DNA of 64,000 nt from an uncultured Prevotella sp. (lineage in GTDB: Bacteria; Bacteroidota; Bacteroidia; Bacteroidales; Bacteroidaceae), in the NCBI GenBank assembly GCA_946186115.1, contig CAMHLV010000005.1, positions 30,729 to 94,728 of the forward strand, given 5' to 3'. Positions 47,801-58,023 of the stretch are shown piece by piece (within the stretch, counting starts at the first letter, position 1; each line of letters begins with the position of its first letter). A model generated the notes under the pieces. It searched no databases, was not told the origin of the DNA, and saw only the letters and a program-made list of their open reading frames with translations. Made by a program: the position numbers and the translations under genes.

Positions 47801-48905
47801 CTTCGCCACGCCCCTCGCCAGCCAAGGGGGTGATGCTTACAGCAGGGATGTCTTGCAGCACCTTCATGCCCGGTGTCATCTGACCACGGAGCACTGCCTG
47901 CGGAATATCCGTACGCTCGGCCTTCTGCCATTGGGAGTCGTCGAAGCCCACGGCAGCCCAGCCTTTTATCTCGTGACGGGCATCATACTCCTCGCCGTCG
48001 TATTCGTTGTTGGCACGTATCGGACCATCGGCCGTTACCTTCCAACCCTTATCGTCGGTCTGCAGGCGCTGTGTGGTACCGTCTTCATATTCTACAATGA
48101 CATTTATGCGACATTTGGGCAGACCAAAGACGGGAATCTTATAAGGCTTGTGCTGCTGCATAGGGAAGAGGCGGCCATTGCCCAGGACGATACCGAGGCA
48201 GACACCAGAAGAGCCAAAAGTCCCCAATGCGGCTGTAACATCATACGTGTTGTAGTAGATGGTCTTGCGATAGTCGGAGGGAACGGGTGATAAGACACGA
48301 TCGCCCTGGCGCTGTCCGTTGACATAGAACTCATGCAGTCCGATGCCTGCCACATAGGCGGTAGCGCGACGAATAGCTTTGTCTTTCAATTTGAACTCCT
48401 TGCGCAGATAGCGGGCTGCCAGACGGGTGTGGAAGCCGCGCTCCTCACCAGGTTGCAGGCTCTCCAGTCCTATCCAGTATCCACTCCACTTCGACTCGTT
48501 GAGCAGTCCGATGCTGAAGCGACCACCGTCGGTCCATTCCGTCTCGCCTTTGTTGGTATAGACTTTAACCTTCCACGTACAGAAAGTACCACTGGCTAAC
48601 GGTTTCCCCTGATAGCGTATCCATAATTGTTCATCAGATGCTACCTTCCCCGTATTCCACACTTCACCGTTATCATCGCTGACAATGATATGGTAGGCGG
48701 TCTGACTCACGGCTTTCTTGTCGGAGGTAATCTGCCACGAGAAACGAGGCTCATTGGTGTCGAGGCCAAGAGGCTGTGTGAGGTTCTCTACCCGCAGTTC
48801 CTTGACTTCTACCTTGGCGGATAAAGGCAAAAAGGCAAAAAGGTAAAAGAGTAAAACACCAAATACCTTTAATACGCCAATATGATAGTTTATCAATGTC
48901 TTCAT
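44886..48905 (-). CDS. GH78 alpha-L-rhamnosidase fused to C-terminal sialidase-like (BNR) domain
   Basis: GH78 motifs (GMPVDCPQRDERQPWLGD, ATTIWELWNGD) then DHTFFPEAHASTIVETKKGNLVSAYFGGTHERDPDVCIYV and Asp-box SKDGGLTWS. Confidence 0.9.
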   Translation of the reverse strand: MKTLINYHIGVLKVFGVLLFYLFAFLPLSAKVEVKELRVENLTQPLGLDTNEPRFSWQITSDKKAVSQTAYHIIVSDDNGEVWNTGKVASDEQLWIRYQGKPLASGTFCTWKVKVYTNKGETEWTDGGRFSIGLLNESKWSGYWIGLESLQPGEERGFHTRLAARYLRKEFKLKDKAIRRATAYVAGIGLHEFYVNGQRQGDRVLSPVPSDYRKTIYYNTYDVTAALGTFGSSGVCLGIVLGNGRLFPMQQHKPYKIPVFGLPKCRINVIVEYEDGTTQRLQTDDKGWKVTADGPIRANNEYDGEEYDARHEIKGWAAVGFDDSQWQKAERTDIPQAVLRGQMTPGMKVLQDIPAVSITPLAGEGRGEAVVLDLGQNMSGWLKARVRGRQGDTIRFVYAEKLNADGTLYRENFRNAQSSDIYVCNGDEGSGRWWSPTFVYHGFKYVEVIGLKNADLSDFLGQQVSDEMAHTGRFECSDTILNKVMCNAWWGILDNYKGMPVDCPQRDERQPWLGDRTVGSLGESFLFDNERLYTKWMRDICEAQRSDGCIPDVAPTFWNYFSDNVTWPAALPFTCDMLYRQYGNRQPIIDSYPYIRKWLQHIIAEYSDNGIIEKDRYGDWCPPPEKLELIHSEDPNRKTDGSLMSTAYVIRCLQLMSEWTANGIVGNVSADEVAGWQSLRRQMIDAFNKKFLTVKRGTSPRPGHVLYPDSVFYGNNTLTANLLPLAFGIVPDDCREDVAKQVVENICIKNKGHVSCGVIGISWLLRTLSDNGFSDVAYLLATQKSYPSWGYMAEQGATTIWELWNGDKASPKMNSGNHVMLLGDLITWCYQYLAGIRKAPEEARYALQPAFDIEDCEWVNASHDTPYGTIKSEWKKTLQHLDWHILVPCNTTADVHFPDGTVKTVGSGSYDFSVSIPTGNKAIVKDEFLYDHTFFPEAHASTIVETKKGNLVSAYFGGTHERDPDVCIYVNIKKKGSDTWSAPILAADGVLDINNPLARFMGLSGLTSETTPATAGPIRLTVLGSSVAKPSLPDEATYDYNTKTTRLTGVPETLKRKSCWNPVLFEMPDGELWLFFKIGTTVGDWTGWLCKSKDGGLTWSDKQPLGYATVPDGSPSGSQFPLLGPIKNKPELIDGRLLCGSSTEDKGWRFHMEILDLSDGRWKSDTPVRDLNWKYIPVESTEAIKTDDNQPHPIDCIQPSILKLKDGRLQALMRTHNARLATSFSSDRGNTWTPVTLSEVENNQSGTDAVTLSDGRHALIYNNFATLPLTKKGVRTPISIAVSADGQSWHHALTLEDSPIDQYSYPAIIQGRDGTLHCVYTWRRQRVAYKAIDVRKLEW

Positions 48906-48942
48906 CTTTTTACTGTTTTACCGTTTCACCTTTTTACCCTTT

Positions 48943-50400
48943 CTACTCATTGAGATCGCGCTCCTTGGCTTTGTAACCGTCGGGCGACAGCTCTGTCTGG
49001 TCTTTCGTCAGATAATCCTTGGCAACATCGATGGCTATAAGCACGCCATCTTCTATGCGGGCCGACTGAGGATGATAGCGGAAGGTGAGCACCTTTGAGT
49101 CGTATTCGCCTAAATACTTCAATTTACCCGTTGCTGCTGTCATCCACCACACGTTCTTCTTATCGCCGCTGATCTTTGTGAGGTCGATTTTCATTACGTT
49201 GCCATTGTAGTTATAGACCAGCAGATAGTCGCTGCCACGGGTAGCAATGAGGCGGTTATACTGCTCACCATTCTCCTGGATGATGCTCTGGTCGGGGACA
49301 CGCTCGAAATAGGGGAATGAGAGGATGAGGCGCTTCAGATACTGCATCTGAGAGTATCCGGGGTCCTTGAGTCCCTGATACCACGACTTCACGTCGCCGG
49401 CATCACCATACGAGGTGGGATAGCCAGGCTTCAGCATCTGCATGATGGCGTTGTGGCCATAGGTGTGACCACAGCTGCCGGCAAACACACTCCAATAGGC
49501 ATAACGGCGCACATCGTAGTCCTGCCAGCGTCCCTCGTTGGCGTCGTGCAGTCCCTTGGGAATATCCTCGTATGACGGTTCAGCATCGAGTACGGGCTTA
49601 ATGGGATTGTATTTCCATGTGGAATCTACATACATCCAGTTGTCCTCCTCGGTATTGTCGGGGATGGGATAGTCGGCATTGCCCATGCGCTGACCATAGC
49701 GGCGATGGCCGCTCTGGAAGGTATGGAAGTCGATCCACGAGGCCTTGCTCCACCACTTTGCCGACGTATAGCGCCCACGGGGATGATATGTCATGAGATG
49801 GTTCTTGTCGATCGACTTGATGGTGGTGGCCAGCGCTTCCCAAACCTCGGGCTTGATGTCGCCCTGTATGTCGCCACCCATAAACCAGATGATATTGGGC
49901 TTGTTCTTATAACGATTTGCGAGGAATGTGCCGTACTTCTTGGCATCATCGACACTCAGCAGACCGGCTTTCACCAGTCCGCCCCAGATGCATACCATAC
50001 CAATATAGATGCCGTGCTGGGCTGCCATATCCACGATGTAGTCCATATGATCCCAGTAGCCATACACGCCCTTGCGGTTAATATCCTTGAAATTCCAACC
50101 GTCGATGTTCGACATCTGCCCATAAATGTTATATGCCGGCACACCGTCGATGGTCTGCACCTGGACAACGTTGTAGCCTGCCTTGGCACACGACTGCAGG
50201 TACCACTCTGCCTCAGCGCGGTCGAGCCTCTCGGGCAGCAGCCATCCCGTCTCTCCCAGCCAGAAGAAAGGCTGTCCGTTGTCAAACTGCAGATATCGCT
50301 GGTTATCCGATACACGTAACTTACCGTTATCCCACGGCTTGCCTGCCTGTGCCGACACGGTCAGCATGACAAGGCTTAATATCATTAGTAATTTCTTCAT
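48943..50400 (-). CDS. GH140-like (apiosidase-like) glycoside hydrolase
   Basis: Signal peptide; NGQPFFWLGETGWLLPERLDRAEAEWYLQ, NIIWFMGGDIQGD, LDAEPSYEDIPKGLHD. Start reset to 50400. Confidence 0.82.
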   Translation of the reverse strand: MKKLLMILSLVMLTVSAQAGKPWDNGKLRVSDNQRYLQFDNGQPFFWLGETGWLLPERLDRAEAEWYLQSCAKAGYNVVQVQTIDGVPAYNIYGQMSNIDGWNFKDINRKGVYGYWDHMDYIVDMAAQHGIYIGMVCIWGGLVKAGLLSVDDAKKYGTFLANRYKNKPNIIWFMGGDIQGDIKPEVWEALATTIKSIDKNHLMTYHPRGRYTSAKWWSKASWIDFHTFQSGHRRYGQRMGNADYPIPDNTEEDNWMYVDSTWKYNPIKPVLDAEPSYEDIPKGLHDANEGRWQDYDVRRYAYWSVFAGSCGHTYGHNAIMQMLKPGYPTSYGDAGDVKSWYQGLKDPGYSQMQYLKRLILSFPYFERVPDQSIIQENGEQYNRLIATRGSDYLLVYNYNGNVMKIDLTKISGDKKNVWWMTAATGKLKYLGEYDSKVLTFRYHPQSARIEDGVLIAIDVAKDYLTKDQTELSPDGYKAKERDLNE

Positions 50401-50497
50401 AATTCTGACGTTATACATATAATAATAAGACTGACGAGTGACTCTTTTGTAATCAGCCACTCGTCAGCCTTAAATGTATGGTAAGGGATATGCTGTA

Positions 50498-52504
50498 TTA
50501 AAGCTGGTATTCCAACATCACCATAGAATATGGAGCCAGTTCTATGCTGAACTTCTTACGGGCCTTGACAGTCTCCTTCTGAGGAACAATAGGCTGAGCA
50601 TCATAGTTGTTCTCTGCATCGGGAGAACCGATGAGCACAGTCTTGGTGGCTTGCTTCTTCAGTCCGAAACGGCTCAGATTAACATTTGCCTTCTTGGCTA
50701 CGTCGCCAGCATTACAGAGTTTGACATACAGCTTGCGGGTCTTGGCATTCAGGATGACACTCTGACCGTAAGCACTGTTCTCGACAGGCTGAACAACACC
50801 AGCCTCATCTCCTTCGAAGTTCACGCAGTCGCCATAGTAGTACTGGCCGGCTGACTGACCGAACATCTGCTGGACATAATAGCTGCAAGTGAGGTATGTA
50901 CGGTTATTGTCGAAATAGATGAGGTCAGGATTCCAGTTGGTGGCATCCTTCTTGGCGAAAAGGGGCGCATAAGAAGTCATGCACACAATGTCGCCGTTGC
51001 GTTCTACGTGCAACAGGTAGAGTCCCTCAGCCAGGGCATCAATCAGTTTCTTGTCCTTGGCAGCATACTCTCCAAGATATACCTTGGTCTTACGGTCGCG
51101 AGGATACTTGTCGTACTGACGGCTGTTGAGGAAATACTTGTTCGGCTCATAGTAATGCTCGTCAATAATCGGCATACCCAACTCCTCGGCGAGTTTCCAA
51201 CCATTATCCAAATCAGAGTTGCCGGGATGCGAACCAGGACCAGCGGTACCCACAATGATGATATTGGGATAAACCTCCATAATCTTCTTATACATATAAG
51301 TGAAGCGCTCACAGAATTCGGGAGAGATACGCTCCTCGTTGCCAAGACCAAGATACTTCAAGCCGAAAGGCTTTGGATGACCGGCGTCGGCACGCATCTT
51401 TGCCCATTTAGAAGTTGCAGGGTCACCATTAGCCCACTCAATGAGGTCGAGAGCATCCTGCACCCACTCATCCATATCAGACATGGGAACAACATCCTGA
51501 GCCTGGCCCTTCATGCCCCAACCACCGTTGGAACCCTGACACGACACGCCACAAGGCAAAATAGGCAGCGGAGCCATGTTTAGGTCTTCGCACAACTGGA
51601 AATACTCATAGTAGCCAAGACCCATCGACTGGTGGTATCCCCATGTATTCTTCAATCCGCGTCTTGTCTCCTTCGGACCAATGGTGGTCTTCCAACGATA
51701 GGTATCCCAGAAGCCGTCGCCACCACCGTGAACTACACAACCGCCGGGGAAGCGCATGAATGTGGGATGAAGGTCGGCAAGAGCCTGCACAAGGTCTTTG
51801 CGCAAACCATGTCCCTTATAAGTATCCTGAGGAATTAATGACACCATGTCAACATCCAGCACACCTGTGTTAAGCACCAGAATCTGCAAAACAGCATTTG
51901 AGCAGTCTTCTGTTGGTGTCAGAAGAGCAGTATATTTCTTCCAGTCTTTGCTATCGACATCAATAGTGGCCTCTGCCAGCAGTTGAGGGTCCCTACCCCA
52001 GCCCTGCGGTATGCCCAACGCAATTCTAACCTGCTTGGCATCTCCTATGTTGCGCAGGAAAACAGAGAAGTCATAGTTAGCACCAGCCTTGACACTAATA
52101 CCGCCAAAGCCACCATTCTCGATACCAAATCCCTTCCATCCGCTATAGTCATAATACTCTTTTACGCGTTCTACATGCAAACGCATATAAGTGGGATTGT
52201 TCGGATGGATGGAATTATCTTTGCGTACCTCCAAGGTACCAAGTGAGTGTCCCGGACGTATCTGCTTCCAGGAAGTACCTGCTCCCCATCCGTCACGCTC
52301 GGCCGGACTATACTCAAACGAACCGTTCTGAATAAGTTCTGCATTCAATCCGCCATCAGCACTCGAACTGATGTCCTCGAAAAAGATTCCGACAAGTTTG
52401 TCACTAATGGTCTTTCCCCCACGCGGGGCATTCATGGGCTTTTGTGCACTCATTCCCATGGTTGCTGCCACAAAAAGAGCAGCCACTACGAAATGTTTTT
52501 TCAT
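50498..52504 (-). CDS. GH51-like alpha-L-arabinofuranosidase
   Basis: KLVGIFFEDISSSADGGLNAELIQNGSFEY, FMRFPGGCVVHG, LKYLGLGNEERIS, YLGEYAA. Confidence 0.9.
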   Translation of the reverse strand: MKKHFVVAALFVAATMGMSAQKPMNAPRGGKTISDKLVGIFFEDISSSADGGLNAELIQNGSFEYSPAERDGWGAGTSWKQIRPGHSLGTLEVRKDNSIHPNNPTYMRLHVERVKEYYDYSGWKGFGIENGGFGGISVKAGANYDFSVFLRNIGDAKQVRIALGIPQGWGRDPQLLAEATIDVDSKDWKKYTALLTPTEDCSNAVLQILVLNTGVLDVDMVSLIPQDTYKGHGLRKDLVQALADLHPTFMRFPGGCVVHGGGDGFWDTYRWKTTIGPKETRRGLKNTWGYHQSMGLGYYEYFQLCEDLNMAPLPILPCGVSCQGSNGGWGMKGQAQDVVPMSDMDEWVQDALDLIEWANGDPATSKWAKMRADAGHPKPFGLKYLGLGNEERISPEFCERFTYMYKKIMEVYPNIIIVGTAGPGSHPGNSDLDNGWKLAEELGMPIIDEHYYEPNKYFLNSRQYDKYPRDRKTKVYLGEYAAKDKKLIDALAEGLYLLHVERNGDIVCMTSYAPLFAKKDATNWNPDLIYFDNNRTYLTCSYYVQQMFGQSAGQYYYGDCVNFEGDEAGVVQPVENSAYGQSVILNAKTRKLYVKLCNAGDVAKKANVNLSRFGLKKQATKTVLIGSPDAENNYDAQPIVPQKETVKARKKFSIELAPYSMVMLEYQL

Positions 52505-52679
52505 ATCTATAATTCGGTTTTAAAATATTTCCATGTGCAAAGATATGAAAATAATCTGAACACAGCAAGCTCAAATTCCATTTGCAACAAATACGTAATT
52601 ATTTGCAACATCTAGAAAAGTAATTGTTAAGAAAACCAAAAAACATCTATATATATAAGGTGTAACCAAAACTTTTATC

Positions 52680-52687
52680 TACTTTTG
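52680..52687 (+). promoter_or_regulatory. Putative -7 box (TACTTTTG) for topA
   Basis: TAnnTTTG 20 bp upstream of the topA ORF. Confidence 0.45.
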
Positions 52688-52706
52688 CAGCCCGAATAAC
52701 AAACAA

Positions 52707-55064
52707 TTGCAAAATATGCAGAAGAATTTAGTGATAGTGGAGTCGCCTGCAAAGGCAAAGACAATTGAGAAGTTTCTTGGCAGCGACTACAAGGTTATGT
52801 CGAGCTACGGACACATCCGCGACTTGAAGAAGAAGGAGATGAGCATCGACACAACAACCCTTCAGCCCGAATATGAGATACCGGCAGAGAAAGAGAAACT
52901 AGTAAAGGAGCTTCGCACTAATGCACAGAAAGCCGACAAGGTTTGGCTGGCTTCCGATGAAGACCGCGAAGGAGAAGCTATTTCTTGGCATCTGTGTGAG
53001 GTGCTGGGGCTTGATGAAAACAAGACTAACCGTATAGTATTTCATGAGATTACGGAGCCTGCCATCCTACAGGCTATCGAACATCCTCGCCATTTGGACA
53101 TGAATCTGGTAAATGCCCAGCAGGCCCGCCGTGTGCTCGACCGCCTGGTAGGCTTCAAGCTGTCACCCGTCTTGTGGCGCAAGGTTAAACCTGCTTTGTC
53201 GGCCGGCCGTGTGCAAAGTGTGGCTGTACGCCTGATAGTAGAGCGCGAACGCGAAATACAGGCATTTAAAAACGAACCTTATTATAGCATCAGCGGCATC
53301 TTTGCCATCACAAATGCCGACGGTTCTCAGAGTGAGGTGCGTGCATCACTGGCTCAGCGCATGAAGACCAAAGAAGAGGTTGAGCAGTTCTTAGACCAAT
53401 GCAAGGATGCTACGTTCAAAGTGGATTCTATCGTAAAGAAACCTGTGAAGCGTACCCCTGCTCCCCCCTTCACGACATCTACCCTCCAGCAGGAAGCAGC
53501 ACGCAAACTAGGATATACCGTCAGCCAGACCATGATGCTGGCTCAGCACTTGTACGAGCACGGACAGATTACATATATGCGTACTGACTCTGTGAACCTG
53601 TCATCACTATGCATAAATGCAAGCAAAGAAGAAGTATCGAATCTCTATGGTGCAGAATACAGCAAAGTAAGACAGTATCACACAAGTTCAAAAGGCGCTC
53701 AGGAGGCACACGAAGCCATACGTCCTACATATATGGACAAGACTGAGATAGAAGGTACTACCCAGGAGCGAAGACTATATGAACTGATCTGGAAGCGCAC
53801 TATCGCCAGCCAGATGTCGGATGCAGAACTGGAGAAGACCACTGTTGAGATTTCCATCAACGGCCAGCAAGGCGAAACCCTGCCTCAGAAGTTTATTGCC
53901 CAAGGAGAAGTAGTAAAGTTTGACGGTTTCCTGAAGGTTTACCGCGAGTCATCGGATGATGATGAGTCTGCCGACAACAACCAGTGGATTAATGGACAGT
54001 CAGAAAGTCACATCCTGCCTCCTATGGCTGATGGTATGGAACTGACAAAACGCGAGATCCAGGCAACGGAACGTTTCAGCCAGGGACCACAGCGCTATAC
54101 AGAAGCTTCGCTGGTTCACAAACTGGAAGAACTGGGAATAGGACGTCCTTCAACCTATGCGCCCACAATATCTACTATTCAACAGCGCGAATATGTTCAC
54201 AAAGGTGAACAGAAAGGCTTCGAACATACCTATGCCGTCATTACCCTCAAGGGAAGAGTGATAACCCATAAGGAACGAAAAGAAACAACTGGTTCTGACA
54301 AGGGAAAACTGCTTCCGACAGACATCGGACTAGTTGTTAACGACTTCCTGATGCAGTATTTCCCCACTATCATGGATTACAACTTTACGGCAAAGGTAGA
54401 ACAGGATTTCGATAAGATTGCCGAGGGTGGAGAGACATGGACAGACATGATGAGAACATTCTACAAGAACTTTGAGCCTGTTGTAGAGAAGACCATGAAC
54501 GAACGCCAAGAGCATAAGGCAGGAGAACGCAAGATAGGAACCGACCCGCAGAGCGGGCGCCCCGTATTTGTGAAAATTGGCCGCTTCGGTCCTGTCGTAC
54601 AGATAGGTACTGCCGATGACACTGAAAAGCCGCGCTTCGCACAATTGCCCAGCGACAAGAGCATGGAGACGCTCACTCTCGACGAAGCCCTGGAACTCTT
54701 CAAACTGCCGAGAGTAGTTGGTGATTTTGAAGGCGATCCTGTAACCATCGGCGCCGGTCGCTTCGGTCCCTATGTGCTGCACCAGAAGAAATACACCTCG
54801 CTGCCTAAGGGCATTGACCCAATGACCATAACACTCGACGAGGCCATAGCACTGATAGAAGAAAAGCGCAAGCAGGAGTCACAGAAATTCCTGAGAGCCT
54901 TTGATGCCGATGGCAAACTGCAGATACTCAACGGCCGCTACGGTCCCTATATCGTTTACGACGGCAAGAACTACCGCATGCCAAAGGCTCTGCACCAGCG
55001 TGCTGCCGAACTGACATACGACGAGTGCATGAAAATTGTGGAAGGCTCATCAAAGAAGAAATGA
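52707..55064 (+). CDS. topA: DNA topoisomerase I
   Basis: VIVESPAKAKTIEKFLG, ASDEDREGEAISWHL, GQITYMRTDSVNLS. Confidence 0.97.
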   Translation: MQNMQKNLVIVESPAKAKTIEKFLGSDYKVMSSYGHIRDLKKKEMSIDTTTLQPEYEIPAEKEKLVKELRTNAQKADKVWLASDEDREGEAISWHLCEVLGLDENKTNRIVFHEITEPAILQAIEHPRHLDMNLVNAQQARRVLDRLVGFKLSPVLWRKVKPALSAGRVQSVAVRLIVEREREIQAFKNEPYYSISGIFAITNADGSQSEVRASLAQRMKTKEEVEQFLDQCKDATFKVDSIVKKPVKRTPAPPFTTSTLQQEAARKLGYTVSQTMMLAQHLYEHGQITYMRTDSVNLSSLCINASKEEVSNLYGAEYSKVRQYHTSSKGAQEAHEAIRPTYMDKTEIEGTTQERRLYELIWKRTIASQMSDAELEKTTVEISINGQQGETLPQKFIAQGEVVKFDGFLKVYRESSDDDESADNNQWINGQSESHILPPMADGMELTKREIQATERFSQGPQRYTEASLVHKLEELGIGRPSTYAPTISTIQQREYVHKGEQKGFEHTYAVITLKGRVITHKERKETTGSDKGKLLPTDIGLVVNDFLMQYFPTIMDYNFTAKVEQDFDKIAEGGETWTDMMRTFYKNFEPVVEKTMNERQEHKAGERKIGTDPQSGRPVFVKIGRFGPVVQIGTADDTEKPRFAQLPSDKSMETLTLDEALELFKLPRVVGDFEGDPVTIGAGRFGPYVLHQKKYTSLPKGIDPMTITLDEAIALIEEKRKQESQKFLRAFDADGKLQILNGRYGPYIVYDGKNYRMPKALHQRAAELTYDECMKIVEGSSKKK

Positions 55065-55588
55065 AACGCATCATCCTCATAGGCTACATGGGCTCCGGTA
55101 AGACCACCGTGGGTAAAGCTCTCTCAAAAGAGACGGGCATGATGTTCTACGATCTGGACTGGTATATTGAGAGCCGTATGCACAAGACGGTATCACAGAT
55201 TTTTGCAGAAAAGGGCGAGGAAGCTTTCCGCCAACTGGAGTACAACATGCTGCATGAGGTTGCTGAATTCGAGGACGTCATCATCAGTTGCGGAGGTGGC
55301 ACGCCCTGTTTCTTCGACAATATAGACTACCTGAATCAACAGGGTGACGTGGTCTATCTGAAAGCAACACCCGAGGTGCTTTACCGCCACCTGCTTATGG
55401 CCAAGGTTGAGCGCCCACTGCTGAAAGACAAGACTTCGGAGGAACTGACAGCATATATCACTGAGCATCTGAAGGAGCGCGAGCCATTCTACCAGAAGGC
55501 CCGCTACACACTGGATGTCAGCGTGCTCGACGACTATGACAAAATAAAGGTCAGCGTAGCTACTCTACGTAACATGCTGAATATTTGA
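55061..55588 (+). CDS. aroK: Shikimate kinase
   Basis: MKRIILIGYMGSGKTTVGKALSKETGMMFYDLD; ATGA overlap with topA. Start reset to 55061. Confidence 0.93.
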   Translation: MKRIILIGYMGSGKTTVGKALSKETGMMFYDLDWYIESRMHKTVSQIFAEKGEEAFRQLEYNMLHEVAEFEDVIISCGGGTPCFFDNIDYLNQQGDVVYLKATPEVLYRHLLMAKVERPLLKDKTSEELTAYITEHLKEREPFYQKARYTLDVSVLDDYDKIKVSVATLRNMLNI

Positions 55589-55649
55589 AGTTAACAACTA
55601 CTTTTGGACGACAGTAAATTATTCACTTTTCACAATTCACTTTTCAGTT

Positions 55650-57542
55650 ATGAAGAAATGGACGATTGAGGACTCACGTGAACTCTACAACATCAACGGC
55701 TGGGGTACCAGTTACTTTGGTATCAATGAACAGGGCAACGTCTATGTGACCCCCTGCAAAGATGGCACACAGATAGACTTGCGCGAGGTGATGGACGAAC
55801 TGTCGCTGCGCGACGTGCAGTCTCCTGTACTGCTTCGCTTTCCAGATATCCTGGACAACCGCATCGAAAAGACGTGGAGCTGTTTCAAAAAAGCAGCCAA
55901 GGAATATGACTACAAGGGCGAGAACTACGTGGTTTATCCCATCAAGGTAAACCAAATGCAGCCCGTAGTAGAGGAGATAATTTCTCACGGCCGTAAGTTC
56001 AACCTCGGCGTAGAAGCAGGCTCAAAGCCAGAACTGCATGCCGTTATTGCCGTTCAGTGCCAGAGCGACTCCATCATTGTCTGCAACGGATACAAAGACC
56101 AGTCGTATATAGAACTGGCACTTCTGGCACAGAAAATGGGCAAGCAGATATTCATCGTCGTAGAGAAACCTAACGAACTGGAACTCATTGCTCGCGAAGC
56201 CAAGAAACTCGGTGTTCGTCCCAATATAGGAATTCGCATCAAGTTGGCATCTTCCGGCAGTGGAAAGTGGGAAGAGAGTGGTGGCGATGCCTCGAAATTC
56301 GGACTGACCAGTGCTGAACTGCTGGAGGCATTGGAGCTGCTTGACAAAAAAGATATGCGCGACTGCCTGCGACTCATCCATTTCCACATCGGCAGCCAGA
56401 TTACCAAAATACGCCGCATTCAAACGGCCCTGAGAGAAGCGTCGCAGTTCTACATTCAGCTCCATAAGATGGGCTATAACGTAGATTTTGTTGACTGTGG
56501 AGGCGGACTGGGTGTCGATTACGACGGAACACGCTCACCATCAAGTGAGAGTTCTGTCAACTACTCAATACAAGAGTATGTCAACGACTGTATATACACC
56601 TTTGTTGAAGCAGCCAACAAGAATGGCATTCCACATCCCAACATAATCACTGAGAGTGGCCGCTCTCTGGCTGCCCACCACTCAGTGCTGGTAATCGACG
56701 TGCTGGAGACTGCATCACTCCCCGAGATGCCTGAGGAGTTCGAACCTGAAGAGAATTCACATCAACTGGTGAAGGACCTCTACGACATCTGGGACAACCT
56801 GTCGCCGCGCAACGTTCTTGAAGACTGGCACGATGCAGAACAGATACGCGAGGAGGTGCTCGACCTCTTCTCTCACGGCATTGTCGATCTTAAGACACGT
56901 GCCGAGATAGAGTCAATGTACTGGAGTGTTTGCCACGAGATACATGCTCTGGCAAAGAGTCTCAAGCATATCCCTGAGGAACTTATGAACATTGACAAGT
57001 TGTTGGCCGACAAGTATTTCTGCAACTTCTCACTGTTCCAGTCACTGCCAGACTCATGGGCTATCGATCAACTTTTCCCCATAATGCCCATCCAGCGCTT
57101 GAACGAACGCCCGACACGCAATGCCACCCTGCAGGATATCACCTGCGACTCCGATGGCAAGATAGCATCGTTCGTCACCAACCGCCACAACTCGCATGCC
57201 CTGCCGGTACACCCACTGAAGAAGAACGAGTCGTACTATTTAGGCGTATTCCTTGTAGGAGCATATCAGGAGATACTTGGCGACATGCACAACCTCTTCG
57301 GCGACACAACAGCTGTACACATCTCTGTGAAAGACGGCCACTACCATATCGACCAGATTATCGATGGCGAGACAGTGGCCGAAGTTCTCGACTATGTGCA
57401 GTACGACCCCAAGAAACTGGTACGCCAGTTGGAAGTATGGGTTACCAAGAGTGTCAAACAAGGAAAGATTACACTTGAGGAAGGCAAGGAATTCCTCAGC
57501 AACTACCGCTCCGGTCTATACGGATATACTTATTTGGAATAA
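55650..57542 (+). CDS. speA: Biosynthetic arginine decarboxylase
   Basis: 630 aa; YPIKVNQ, HFHIGSQI, DCGGGLGVDYDGT PLP decarboxylase motifs. Confidence 0.95.
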   Translation: MKKWTIEDSRELYNINGWGTSYFGINEQGNVYVTPCKDGTQIDLREVMDELSLRDVQSPVLLRFPDILDNRIEKTWSCFKKAAKEYDYKGENYVVYPIKVNQMQPVVEEIISHGRKFNLGVEAGSKPELHAVIAVQCQSDSIIVCNGYKDQSYIELALLAQKMGKQIFIVVEKPNELELIAREAKKLGVRPNIGIRIKLASSGSGKWEESGGDASKFGLTSAELLEALELLDKKDMRDCLRLIHFHIGSQITKIRRIQTALREASQFYIQLHKMGYNVDFVDCGGGLGVDYDGTRSPSSESSVNYSIQEYVNDCIYTFVEAANKNGIPHPNIITESGRSLAAHHSVLVIDVLETASLPEMPEEFEPEENSHQLVKDLYDIWDNLSPRNVLEDWHDAEQIREEVLDLFSHGIVDLKTRAEIESMYWSVCHEIHALAKSLKHIPEELMNIDKLLADKYFCNFSLFQSLPDSWAIDQLFPIMPIQRLNERPTRNATLQDITCDSDGKIASFVTNRHNSHALPVHPLKKNESYYLGVFLVGAYQEILGDMHNLFGDTTAVHISVKDGHYHIDQIIDGETVAEVLDYVQYDPKKLVRQLEVWVTKSVKQGKITLEEGKEFLSNYRSGLYGYTYLE

Positions 57543-57573
57543 GATGAGAGGTAAATAGTAAATTGAAGATATT

Positions 57574-58023
57574 ATGGAAACTATCAACGAGATACAAGAC
57601 GAAATAATAGAAGAGTTCTCTGGTTTTGATGACTGGATGGACAAATACCAGCTGCTGATTGACTTAGGCAACGAGCAAGAACCCCTTGACGAACAGTATA
57701 AAACAGAAAGCAACCTGATAGACGGTTGCCAGAGCCGCGTATGGCTGCAAGCCGATTATATTAAGTCAGAAGATGCCGGGCAGGAAACAGGAGTCCTGCA
57801 ATTCACCGCCGAGAGTGATGCACTAATCGTAAAAGGCATCGTGGCTCTGCTCATTCGCGTACTCTCAGGACATACTCCTGAGGAAATTCTTGATGCCGAC
57901 CTCTATTTCATCGATCGTATCGGACTTAAGGATCATCTGTCGCCTACTCGTTCCAACGGTTTGCTGGCCATGGTAAAGCAAATGCGAATGTATGCCATGG
58001 CTTTTAAAGCAAAGCAGGATTAG
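57574..58023 (+). CDS. sufE: SufE-like sulfur acceptor
   Basis: ESNLIDGCQSRVWL active-site cysteine motif. Confidence 0.9.
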   Translation: METINEIQDEIIEEFSGFDDWMDKYQLLIDLGNEQEPLDEQYKTESNLIDGCQSRVWLQADYIKSEDAGQETGVLQFTAESDALIVKGIVALLIRVLSGHTPEEILDADLYFIDRIGLKDHLSPTRSNGLLAMVKQMRMYAMAFKAKQD

